Origin: an uncultured Actinomycetes bacterium
GTDB lineage: Bacteria; Actinomycetota; Acidimicrobiia; Acidimicrobiales; RAAP-2
Direction: 5' to 3'
Assembly (NCBI GenBank): GCA_903825895.1
Contig: CAIKCI010000024.1
Coordinates: 29,190 to 93,189 of the forward strand
Length of the DNA stretch: 64,000 nucleotides
This document shows positions 25,419 through 33,678 of this stretch, piece by piece. A program made the translations under genes and the position numbers. The notes under the pieces were generated by a model that was given only the letters and a program-made list of their open reading frames with translations, ran no database searches and had not been told where the DNA came from. Position 1 is the first letter of the stretch. Each line of letters opens with the position of its first letter.

Positions 25419-28217
25419 CTATCGCCCGTCTGCCCTGCGACGCTTCCTTTGCGCCATCGGCCAGGAGAGAAAGAAAAGAACGAGACCGCCAAAGGCAAGG
25501 CTCGACGCGACCGTGATCGCAGCACCAAGTTTGAGTTGCGGTGCCTGGTAGGAAAACACTACTTTCCACTCCCCCTCTGGAACGGTGATTTGTTGAATGA
25601 TTCCGTGCTGGGTGACCGACTCGTAGCGGGGTGCTGCACCTTTCAGTGAGGTCAATGTCGCCTTCCAGCCTGGAAGGTACTCCACCGACCGGATGAGCGT
25701 TCCCTGTGTAGCGGCTTGAATAACATCAGTCTCCGTTCCGGTAATAGCGGTGGATGACGACACCACCCTTGACTGACTCCCCGTTCCCACGAGAACCACG
25801 TGAGGACGAGGGCTGCGAACCAAATGGAATATCTCCAGCCCCCCATCGACCCCTGTGAGTTTCCACGCTTTCCCATCCAGCGCATTTTGGAAACGCCCGT
25901 TGAGAAGATACGTATGTCCCGTTGTATCGTTGACACTCGACGTACTTGCCAGGGGCACCAGTGCGTTACGAATGACAAAACCCGCCGCAGAGGGCGCCGT
26001 TGGCAAAGTAATTGTCCAGCCCGTCGTCGTGCGAGCACTCTGTTGCGTGACGCGTTGGAGTGACCCGTCTGCCTTAATCACCGAAATCTGAAGTCGTTGC
26101 CAAGATTGGAGAGAACGGTTGGTCCCTGACATTTGGATGGTGATTCGTGACAAACTCAGCAAGGTCCCGAAATAGATCGGCCGATTGGGTCGAAGGACCT
26201 GTGATGGCATTTGAGAGCAAGCTGGTAATGGAAACTGCCGGTCTACGCGCTCTTGGTACGACTCTTGGTCAGACGGGAGGGTCTCGGGTGCAAGTTCATA
26301 ACTCGCCACTGCGATGGCACCAAGTTGGAGTGACGCATACTGGCCGTTGACCAGCCCGCAAGGATCCAAGTTGTTTTGGAGGTGTGCGGATGTCGCGTCT
26401 TGATAGGTCTGAACTATGAGTGACCCGTAACCTTGAATCGATGGAAGGCCAGTGAAGACATTCATGTTGGGCTGACCGATTGCCGTTGTTTGTGCGTAAT
26501 TCAAAATAAGGGGATCAACAATTGCTGTGCGCCCGGCCGTGCCAAAGGCCGACGCGGCTGCTGGCGCTGAAGCTTCGGCGGGGCCCGTTGTGAGAAACGC
26601 AGCAGAACAGCCAACGGTAAAGAAGGCGACGTCAAGGGCCACGAAGCCGGCAAGTAATCGACCACGCATTCGTGGCTCTCCCTTTGCCCCTTTCGTCAAC
26701 ACATAGAGACAAGCCAGAACAATGACCGCATTGACAAGAAACCAAGCCCAGAGCCCGCGCCCTTGATGGAAGAGGTTCTGCTTTGCTCCCAGAGCATGTT
26801 CGATTTGATCCGGAATGGCGAGACCCAGCAGAAGGAAAACTCCCGCCAGCACTAGCGGCGACAACGTCAACCAGATTCGCCACCCGATTAACGATGCCTG
26901 CTTACGCCTGCCCGCAATAATCTGTTCGACAAACCACGCGAGGAGTACTGCGCCGGCAAAATCGAAGATGGCAAGGTTCCTGCTGGGAAGCCGAGTCCGG
27001 TCAATCAAGGGAATATGAACCATCACATTGATGAACGGGGTGAACTGCCCCCACGAGAACAAGAGGGCGATCGGCGCCATGGCGACGAAAAGACCGAGCC
27101 ACCTTGGTGCGGACCGGCGAGTGGAGCCGATTAATTGTCCCCCCGCTGCGAACAGCGCAGCAATGCCCAGGAGGCCGATATAGCCGCAGACTTCCGGCAG
27201 GTTGTAGTCGGCGAAGTACCAGGGTTGGTGGAAATGAGCACCGGTCCCTCCGAAGAAATCAGGAATGAGCAGCATGACGGTCTTCGGGATGCTGAGTGAA
27301 CCAGATCCCAAGAAGTGCGTCGTGAGAGTAGAGCGTTGCGACAACTTAATAAAGTTCGTCCCAGGCAGGGTCTGCATAGCCGAAAGAGCGAGTCCCCACA
27401 CCATTGGGATCACGAGCGCAATGGCGATAAGCAGGCGGCGCCGAATACTCGCTCCAGGCCCCCCGAAGAACACGCAATAGACAAAAGTAATGCCACCCAC
27501 AAGTTCAAGATCCGCAAAGGCTCGTGGCTCGCCGGTAAGAAATGTCATGGCCGCAAACAGAATTAATGAGGACAGCGGCCACCGTGCAGCGAAGACGACA
27601 TGATGGAGTGCGCTCCCCTCTGGGAGCTGGCGCATTTTGGACGTCATCATCAACATGCCGAGGATGATCCAGGGCATCCAACCTTGTCCCTGAATGACCG
27701 CTAAGTGAACCAACTGAACAGCCATCATTCCCATGAAGGCATAGGAGATTGCTCCGAGAAATGAAGCTCGTGGACCCATGCCGAGCCAACGGGCCAAGAC
27801 GTAGAGCCCTAGGCCAGCTGCTACATAGCAAACGACGACATTGATGACCCATGCCACCATTCCGGGCAAGAACACAAAGAACCATGTCAGCGGATAGAGC
27901 GATCCTGCGTTCAGACCTCCCAGTAACGGCGTGCCTGAAAACGCCAAGGTGTTCCATTGAGGAAGATGGCCATACGCCAGGATTTGGCCCGACAGTTCTC
28001 GCAGGGGGAAGTTCTGGATCTGGTTATCACCCGAGATCGGCGGATGGCCGAACAGCGAAGGAACGGAGTAGTAGACGAGAGGAATGAGGATGAGTAGAAA
28101 CGCAGCCCATCGATCTGATCGACTCAAGTTCCGATAGAACGACCGCACGCCGGCTTTCTCCTCGAGACCCATCACTCCGGCTTGCGCGCTGTGGTCGATC
28201 TCCCCCGCACGGTTCAT
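25419..28217 (-). CDS. Large multi-pass membrane protein, YfhO-like
   Basis: 932 aa with about 12-14 membrane helices in the first 560 residues, an extracytoplasmic beta-rich region (about 570-890) and a final helix (about 900-922). The N-terminal GDNQIQNFPL segment and the C-terminal EYLPGWKATL motif match the YfhO family, related to GT-C glycosyltransferases. Family members are linked to sugar transfer onto wall or membrane polymers; the substrate here is unknown. It occupies the position between pnp and dapB, where many actinobacteria carry an M16 peptidase, and is 9 bp from dapB. Confidence 0.78.
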   Translation of the reverse strand: MNRAGEIDHSAQAGVMGLEEKAGVRSFYRNLSRSDRWAAFLLILIPLVYYSVPSLFGHPPISGDNQIQNFPLRELSGQILAYGHLPQWNTLAFSGTPLLGGLNAGSLYPLTWFFVFLPGMVAWVINVVVCYVAAGLGLYVLARWLGMGPRASFLGAISYAFMGMMAVQLVHLAVIQGQGWMPWIILGMLMMTSKMRQLPEGSALHHVVFAARWPLSSLILFAAMTFLTGEPRAFADLELVGGITFVYCVFFGGPGASIRRRLLIAIALVIPMVWGLALSAMQTLPGTNFIKLSQRSTLTTHFLGSGSLSIPKTVMLLIPDFFGGTGAHFHQPWYFADYNLPEVCGYIGLLGIAALFAAGGQLIGSTRRSAPRWLGLFVAMAPIALLFSWGQFTPFINVMVHIPLIDRTRLPSRNLAIFDFAGAVLLAWFVEQIIAGRRKQASLIGWRIWLTLSPLVLAGVFLLLGLAIPDQIEHALGAKQNLFHQGRGLWAWFLVNAVIVLACLYVLTKGAKGEPRMRGRLLAGFVALDVAFFTVGCSAAFLTTGPAEASAPAAASAFGTAGRTAIVDPLILNYAQTTAIGQPNMNVFTGLPSIQGYGSLIVQTYQDATSAHLQNNLDPCGLVNGQYASLQLGAIAVASYELAPETLPSDQESYQERVDRQFPLPACSQMPSQVLRPNRPIYFGTLLSLSRITIQMSGTNRSLQSWQRLQISVIKADGSLQRVTQQSARTTTGWTITLPTAPSAAGFVIRNALVPLASTSSVNDTTGHTYLLNGRFQNALDGKAWKLTGVDGGLEIFHLVRSPRPHVVLVGTGSQSRVVSSSTAITGTETDVIQAATQGTLIRSVEYLPGWKATLTSLKGAAPRYESVTQHGIIQQITVPEGEWKVVFSYQAPQLKLGAAITVASSLAFGGLVLFFLSWPMAQRKRRRADGR

Positions 28218-28312
28218 AGAACCCCTGATTCCTCTCTCTTCCAGTTACCTTGAACGACGACTCGCCCCCGCCAAGACTAAGGCAGGAGTTACCCCGCCAA
28301 GGGTCTCCCTAT

Positions 28313-28362
28313 GCCAAAGGGGCCTTGGATGAACGCAGTCACCCAAGGCCCCTCTTTTTGGC
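28313..28362. terminator. Long symmetric hairpin downstream of pnp, probable bidirectional terminator
   Basis: Outer arms GCCAAA / TTTGGC and inner arms GGGGCCTTGG / CCAAGGCCCC form a 16-bp stem with a 4-base bulge and a 14-base loop. In the pnp (minus) direction the inner stem is followed by only three T residues; in the plus direction by TCTTTTT. It lies 33-82 bp after the pnp stop, in the 177 bp gap before the YfhO-like gene. It most likely ends or protects the pnp transcript. Confidence 0.65.
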
Positions 28363-28394
28363 ACCCGCAAAAGACGGGCAATACTTCTCTGGCG

Positions 28395-30785
28395 TTAGCG
28401 GCGTCGAGGTCGATTATTCCCTCGACGACCACCACCATCATTACTTGGCGATGGTGCGCCTGGGCCTAAGTCCCCAAGCTCTGCTTCGAGCTCCGCTTCA
28501 AAAGCGTCTTCAAATGAAGCAGTCGCTGGCTTCTTCTCGCGAGGTGCCTGCGCAGGACGCTCAGTCGGCTCGTTCCCACTGGTCGGTGACGATGATGTGC
28601 CGCCGGTCAGTGCCAAGGAGACTTTGCCTTGTGGGTCAATATCTTCGACCTTGACTTCAATGGCTTGGCCAAGGTCAAGAACGTCTTCGACTTGGCCGAC
28701 ACGTTTGCCATCAGCGAGCGCCGACATCTTTGAAATGTGGAGCAGTCCATCGCGTCCTGGAAGAATGCTGACGAACGCACCAAACTTCGTGATATTGACG
28801 ACCTTACCTTGGTACGTCTCTCCAACTTCAGCCGTCGGTGGGTCCAAGATCATGGCGATTCGACGTCGAGCTTCCTCAACCGCATTCCCATCCTTGGCTC
28901 CAATGGTCACCGTTCCAACAACACCGTCGTCGTCAACGGCGATATCCGCACCGGTCTCTTGCTGCAGGGTGTTGATGACCTTGCCCTTTGGTCCGATGAC
29001 CTCACCGATTTTGTCGATCGGGATCTCAATGGAGACGATCTTCGGCGCTGATGCACCGACATCACTACGTGGTTCGGAGATGCACTCTTCGATCACTTTC
29101 AAGATCTGCAGACGAGCGTCCTTTGCTTGCATGAGCGCTTTGCTCAGAACGTCAGCGGGAAGTCCATCAATTTTTGTGTCGAGTTGTAGTGCGGTCACCG
29201 CATCAGCAGAGCCAGCAACCTTGAAGTCCATGTCTCCGAAGGCATCTTCAGCGCCAAGGATGTCGGTCAGGGTCACGTACGCATCGCCTTCATGAACGAG
29301 GCCCATAGCAATTCCAGCAATTGGTGCCTTGATGGGCACGCCAGCAGCCATCAACGAAAGTGTTGATCCACAGACTGACGCCATCGAGGTTGAACCGTTG
29401 GACGCCATGATGTCGGACACCAAACGCAAGGTGTAGGGAAACTCTTCTTGGGTTGGGATGACCGGGAACAGTGCTCGTTCTGCCAACATGCCGTGGCCGA
29501 TTTCTCGACGCTTTGGCCCACGCATAAAGCCCGTCTCACCAGTTGAGTAAGGAGGGAAGTTGTAGTGGTGCATATAGCGCTTGGTCTCGTCAGGCGTGAT
29601 CGTGTCGATCAGCTGATTCATCCGAGGCATACCCAGCGTGGTGACGTTGACGACTTGCGTCTCACCACGTTGGAACAGGGCAGATCCGTGTGCTGTGGGG
29701 AACAGATCGATCTCAGCAGTCAACGGACGGATATCCGTCGTCGAGCGCCCATCGATACGGACCCCTTCGTCGATGATGCGCTTGCGCACCAACTTCTTGG
29801 TCAGCGAACGGATCGCTGCCTTGACCTCACCGGCTCGCTCAGCGAATCGCTCTTCGAGTTCAGCGATGATCTCAGCACCCGCAGCATCAAGTGCAGCATT
29901 GCGCTCTGCTTTCGAGGTCTGGACGTTGGCGATCGCCAGCTTTGCGGTGCCCACTTCTTCAACGGCCGTGAAGACATCGTCACCGTAGTCAGTGAGAGTT
30001 TTGAACTCCATGGGCTGGATCGGTCCGCGTTCTGCGGTGTACGCAGCCACGAGTTCACGCTGCAGGAGGATGGATTCGAGAATCCACTTCTTCGATGCTT
30101 CAAGACCAGCAGTCAAGACTTCTTCGGTCACCTTCGGCGCACCAGCGGCATACATATTGAAACTGCCTTCGGTTCCGCCAGCTTCCACCATCATGATGGC
30201 AACATCCGCGTCAGGGCCTTCACCCAATGCACGACCTGCAACAACGAGTTCAAAGGTGGACTCGTCGCCCTGATCGAACGTGGGATGAGGAATCCAGGTT
30301 CCGTCGGTTGTGTACGCCACACGGACAGCGCCAACTGGGCCGTCAAACGGGATGCCCGAAAGCATCAACGCCGCCGACGAGGCATTAATTGCCAAGACAT
30401 CGTGCGGGTTGACCTGGTCAGCTCCGAATACTGTTCCGACAATGTGAACTTCGTTGCGGAAACCCTTAGGGAAGGATGGACGCAGTGGTCGGTCAATAAG
30501 CCGACAGATCAGGACGGCCTGATCTGAGGCCTTGCCCTCACGTCGGAAGAAGGATCCGGGGATCTTTCCGGCGGCGTAGGTACGCTCTTCAATGTCCACC
30601 GTCAAAGGGAAAAAGTCAGTTCCTTCTCGGACGTTGCGGGCGGCAGTCGCCGTCGCCAGGACAATGGTGTCGCCGATACGTGCCTGAACAGCTCCGTCGG
30701 CCAGGCTGGCCAGTTTGCCAGCTTCTAACGTTAATGTGCGATCGGTCCCGGTTATCGGTCCGCTCACGCGAATGGCATCTGCCAT
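28395..30785 (-). CDS. pnp: Polyribonucleotide nucleotidyltransferase (PNPase)
   Basis: 3'-5' phosphorolytic exoribonuclease. Two RNase PH-like domains are joined by a helical linker, followed by KH (about 590-650, VIGPKGKVINTLQQETGA) and S1 (about 660-730, FGAFVSILPGRDGLLHIS) domains and a low-complexity basic tail. A frame extends to 30818, but ATG 30785 has an AAGGAG ribosome site and is used. It follows rpsO through a structured 158 bp spacer, as in the classic rpsO-pnp operon. Confidence 0.97.
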   Translation of the reverse strand: MADAIRVSGPITGTDRTLTLEAGKLASLADGAVQARIGDTIVLATATAARNVREGTDFFPLTVDIEERTYAAGKIPGSFFRREGKASDQAVLICRLIDRPLRPSFPKGFRNEVHIVGTVFGADQVNPHDVLAINASSAALMLSGIPFDGPVGAVRVAYTTDGTWIPHPTFDQGDESTFELVVAGRALGEGPDADVAIMMVEAGGTEGSFNMYAAGAPKVTEEVLTAGLEASKKWILESILLQRELVAAYTAERGPIQPMEFKTLTDYGDDVFTAVEEVGTAKLAIANVQTSKAERNAALDAAGAEIIAELEERFAERAGEVKAAIRSLTKKLVRKRIIDEGVRIDGRSTTDIRPLTAEIDLFPTAHGSALFQRGETQVVNVTTLGMPRMNQLIDTITPDETKRYMHHYNFPPYSTGETGFMRGPKRREIGHGMLAERALFPVIPTQEEFPYTLRLVSDIMASNGSTSMASVCGSTLSLMAAGVPIKAPIAGIAMGLVHEGDAYVTLTDILGAEDAFGDMDFKVAGSADAVTALQLDTKIDGLPADVLSKALMQAKDARLQILKVIEECISEPRSDVGASAPKIVSIEIPIDKIGEVIGPKGKVINTLQQETGADIAVDDDGVVGTVTIGAKDGNAVEEARRRIAMILDPPTAEVGETYQGKVVNITKFGAFVSILPGRDGLLHISKMSALADGKRVGQVEDVLDLGQAIEVKVEDIDPQGKVSLALTGGTSSSPTSGNEPTERPAQAPREKKPATASFEDAFEAELEAELGDLGPGAPSPSNDGGGRRGNNRPRRR

Positions 30786-30819
30786 AGTGCTCCTTGATTG
30801 TGTAAGGGGCATTCTCACT

Positions 30820-30928
30820 CCGGTTCCCAGTTGTCAGTCTCTCGGAACAGTGTCCAAGGAACCGGCGACTGGCAGCCGAACCAATGAGAAGCCCGTCTGA
30901 TGTGTTCTCTTCTCTTGAACCTCAAGAG
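30820..30928 (-). ncRNA. Structured rpsO-pnp intergenic RNA (candidate pnp leader / processing site)
   Basis: Two strong inverted repeats in the 158 bp spacer. CTCTTGA / TCAAGAG (30912-30928) has a 3-base loop, 15 bp after the rpsO stop. CCGGTTCC / GGAACCGG (30820-30827 with 30858-30865) encloses 30 bases and ends 34 bp before the pnp ATG. Neither has a U-tract. In E. coli the equivalent pnp leader hairpin is the RNase III/PNPase autoregulation site; a similar role here is inference. Confidence 0.5.
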
Positions 30929-30943
30929 TTGAGAGGGTCCTCG

Positions 30944-31201
30944 CTATCGGCGGATGCCGAGCTCGGCGATGATTGTGCGGTAACGCTCAACATCGTTGTC
31001 TTTCACGTAATCCAAAAGGCGGCGACGGCGACCGATCATCTTCATCAACCCACGTCGGGTGTGATGATCATGCTTGTGAGCTTGTAGGTGCTCGGTCAGA
31101 TGTGAAATTCGAGCTGACAGCAGGGCAATCTGAACTTCAGGGGAGCCAGTGTCACCTTCGTGAAGTTGAAACTTCTCGATAATTGCTTTCTTTTCACTCA
31201 T
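30944..31201 (-). CDS. rpsO: 30S ribosomal protein S15
   Basis: 85 aa, with the family signature [19 protein letters not shown] and [11 protein letters not shown] rRNA-contact residues, ending in [14 protein letters not shown] 31201 is preceded by GAGGA nine bases upstream. It lies between ribF and pnp with long spacers on both sides. Confidence 0.98.
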   Translation of the reverse strand: MSEKKAIIEKFQLHEGDTGSPEVQIALLSARISHLTEHLQAHKHDHHTRRGLMKMIGRRRRLLDYVKDNDVERYRTIIAELGIRR

Positions 31202-31234
31202 ACGTCGTCATCCTCTTTGATGTTCGGAGGGAAC

Positions 31235-31325
31235 GGATCAACTGCATTTGCAGGTGAACCACATCGATGGCGCCGAAAACAATCAGCGAAACCGTGCCCT
31301 CTCATCGTAGCAGGCGGGCACGATG
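31235..31325 (-). ncRNA. Candidate rpsO leader RNA (pseudoknot plus hairpin)
   Basis: In the 142 bp before rpsO, CATCGT (31325-31320 on the minus strand) pairs with ACGATG (31308-31303). GTGCCC (31321-31316) pairs with GGGCAC (31299-31294). The two stems interleave, the topology of an H-type pseudoknot. Nearer the start codon, a hairpin (31235-31260) has a perfect CTGC/GCAG tip and a longer imperfect lower stem. S15 autoregulates rpsO through leader structures in several phyla; the assignment here is inference from position and pairing. Confidence 0.5.
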
Positions 31326-31343
31326 GCCCATTCCCTTCGAAAT

Positions 31344-32306
31344 TTAGGGGTTTAAAGGCTTCCAACTGCCCGGCCCTGCACATATTTCGGCACTTTGAGC
31401 AACGTCAATGGCCATTTGGGCCTTGAGCGAATCAATGCCATCAAACTTCTTCTCTTCTCTCAGCAGTTTCGTGAACGAGACCCTTCCCTGCGCACCATAA
31501 AGGTCCCCCGCAAAATCCAATAAGTGGGCTTCAACGAGCGGCTCGTGGGGTTGTTCGTAAAACGTTGGTCGTCGTCCGACCGAAATTGCTGCGGCAATCG
31601 GTCCGACGGACCTATCTCGGTACCAGCCGGCGTAAATTCCCACTCCTGGGACTGCCAGATAGTCCGGGACAGCCACGTTGGCCGTCGGATATCCCAAAGC
31701 GCTGCCCCCTCGCGCATCGCCGTGAATCACTTCTCCGGGAACCTCGTGCGCTCGGCCGAGTAGTTCGTTCGCCTGAGAGACGTCGCCAGCAAACAACAAC
31801 TCCCGGATGCGCGTCGAGGAAACCACCCCACCTTGTCGTTCCTGGAGTGGAATACCCGTAACAGAAATTTCCAAACGTTCGCCTACACTGCGCAAAAGGC
31901 CGACGTCGCCTTTTCGATCCTTGCCAAAGCGGAAGTTCTCACCTACGAAAATGGATTGAGCCCCCAGCTGTTTCGCCAAGATCAGTTCAACAAACTCGAC
32001 AGGGTCTTCATGAGACCGTTCGGAAGTGAACTCAATCACCGCAACAAGGTCCACACCCATTTCAGCGAAAAGTTCGAGACGACGTTCGAGGGTGCAAAGC
32101 ATTTTTGGAGTTTCATGTGGACGCAACAGCGCAGAGGGATGACGATCGAACGTCGCAACCACGGACTTCTTCCCTAGTGAGCGAGCAGCATTGACAACTT
32201 CCCCAATCGTTACTTGATGGCCCTTATGGACACCGTCATAGACGCCGACGGTCACAACAGTGCTGTGGTCAGGTAGGGCCGGTCCCTGTAGATCAACGAG
32301 TTCCAT
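31344..32306 (-). CDS. ribF: Bifunctional riboflavin kinase / FAD synthetase
   Basis: N-terminal nucleotidyltransferase domain (VTVGVYDGVHKGHQ, the HxGH class) makes FAD. The C-terminal flavokinase domain (GYPTANV, IYAGWYRDR) makes FMN. Length 320 aa is typical. It lies 12 bp after truB. The normal G-x-F-D-G motif has Tyr for Phe. Confidence 0.96.
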   Translation of the reverse strand: MELVDLQGPALPDHSTVVTVGVYDGVHKGHQVTIGEVVNAARSLGKKSVVATFDRHPSALLRPHETPKMLCTLERRLELFAEMGVDLVAVIEFTSERSHEDPVEFVELILAKQLGAQSIFVGENFRFGKDRKGDVGLLRSVGERLEISVTGIPLQERQGGVVSSTRIRELLFAGDVSQANELLGRAHEVPGEVIHGDARGGSALGYPTANVAVPDYLAVPGVGIYAGWYRDRSVGPIAAAISVGRRPTFYEQPHEPLVEAHLLDFAGDLYGAQGRVSFTKLLREEKKFDGIDSLKAQMAIDVAQSAEICAGPGSWKPLNP

Positions 32307-32318
32307 CTTCTTTAAAAT

Positions 32319-33290
32319 CTAATCTCTGGCCATGGGAGCTCGAGCCCCTTTGTCTTCATCGAGGGCCGGCGGTGCTACAAGGACGACGCTTGGCTTCACT
32401 CGGTCCACACCGTGGCGTTCATAGATCGCTAACAGATCCCCATTTGGGGCAGTGAATCGAAAAGGACCCTGGCTTTGCCCGTCGTACTCCTGACGAGAGA
32501 AAACGGCTCCTTGACAGACGCGCAGCACGTCCTCTTCGGCTACCGACACGTCTTCCAGGCCAATGAGTGCTTCATTGAGCGAGAGCATGATCCCACTGTC
32601 TTCGAAATTCCCTTCCCGAGCTGCTTCCTCTATCTGCTCAAGTCGATGAGCCTGATCAAGCGAGAAGGTGCCAATCCCCACGCGCCGTAACGAGGCCATG
32701 TGCGCTCCCCCGCCGAGCAAGCGACCGAGGTCATCAACCAGACTCCGCACGTAGGTTCCCGTTGAACAGGTCACGGCAAAACGATAGAGAAGAGGGTTCT
32801 CGGTTGGCTCCACGATAAAGCGCTCCACGCTTACGGGTCTCGGAGTACGTTCAATTTCAATACCCTCTCGGGCAAGTTCATGGAGTCGTCGTCCCTCCAC
32901 GCGAATCGCTGAAACCATCGGGGGTACCTGCATCAAGTCACCAGTCAATTTCAGCGTCGCTGCGACCACCTCGTCTGACGTGACATGGTCCATGACAAAA
33001 GTGGCCACCACCTCACCGTCAGCATCAAGCGTGGTGGTCGTTGAGCCCAACTGCAGCGAACCCTCGTAGTACTTTGTCGATGTTTGAATAAAGCGAAGTA
33101 ACCGAGTTGCGCTTCCGAGTCCAATAATCAAAACACCCGTGGCCGAAGGATCCAATGTTCCCGCATGACCGATGCGACGCTGACGGAGCACCCCACGAAG
33201 TTTCGCCACCACATCGTGGCTGGTCCACCCTTCTTCTTTATCGACGACGATGAAACCTGTTGGGCCGCTCGCCGACCCTCGCCGTGCCAC
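32319..33290 (-). CDS. truB: tRNA pseudouridine(55) synthase
   Basis: Catalytic D47 in GHAGTLDPSATGVL, with the N-terminal KEEGWTSHDVV and later RVGIGTFSL motifs. Length 323 aa with a C-terminal PUA-like region. GTG start overlaps the rbfA TAG by one base, so the two are translationally coupled. Confidence 0.97.
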   Translation of the reverse strand: MARRGSASGPTGFIVVDKEEGWTSHDVVAKLRGVLRQRRIGHAGTLDPSATGVLIIGLGSATRLLRFIQTSTKYYEGSLQLGSTTTTLDADGEVVATFVMDHVTSDEVVAATLKLTGDLMQVPPMVSAIRVEGRRLHELAREGIEIERTPRPVSVERFIVEPTENPLLYRFAVTCSTGTYVRSLVDDLGRLLGGGAHMASLRRVGIGTFSLDQAHRLEQIEEAAREGNFEDSGIMLSLNEALIGLEDVSVAEEDVLRVCQGAVFSRQEYDGQSQGPFRFTAPNGDLLAIYERHGVDRVKPSVVLVAPPALDEDKGARAPMARD

Positions 33291-33673
33291 TACTCCTCGA
33301 GGGTGTTGTCATGAAGGCGTCGCAACACTTCATCGATGCGTGCGCCCTCTGTCACTGCTGGATCGAGTTCAAAGGAAAGTTTAGGGGTCCTCTTCATCCG
33401 AGACTGCTTCCCGACTGCGCTTTGAATCTGAACCCGTCGCTCATCCAATGCTTCAGCGGCTTCGTCTGAAAGTGAGCCGAGAAAAATAGTGGCGTGCCGA
33501 AGATCGGCTGCCGTTGCGACATCCGTCACAGTCAGCAGGCGGAGACGCTCATCGGCATCGGCAAGTCGTTCTATTTCTTCGGCGACGATTTCTCGCAGAA
33601 ATTGGTTTACTCTCCGAGTACGAGGGAAGCTTGCAGCTCCTCCATACGCACGATCATTTGAGCGACGAGCCAT
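33290..33673 (-). CDS. rbfA: Ribosome-binding factor A
   Basis: Small KH-fold protein for 30S maturation. 127 aa with NQFLREIVAEEIERL, the central DVATAADLRHATIFLGSL and LSFELDPA segments. It lies 5 bp after infB and shares one base with truB. Confidence 0.95.
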   Translation of the reverse strand: MARRSNDRAYGGAASFPRTRRVNQFLREIVAEEIERLADADERLRLLTVTDVATAADLRHATIFLGSLSDEAAEALDERRVQIQSAVGKQSRMKRTPKLSFELDPAVTEGARIDEVLRRLHDNTLEE

Positions 33674-33678
33674 AGCGA

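Noticed and set aside
29565..30527. Plus-strand 320-codon open frame opposite pnp
   Set aside because: Lies entirely antisense to a highly conserved gene, has no recognisable domain and composition of a mirrored frame.
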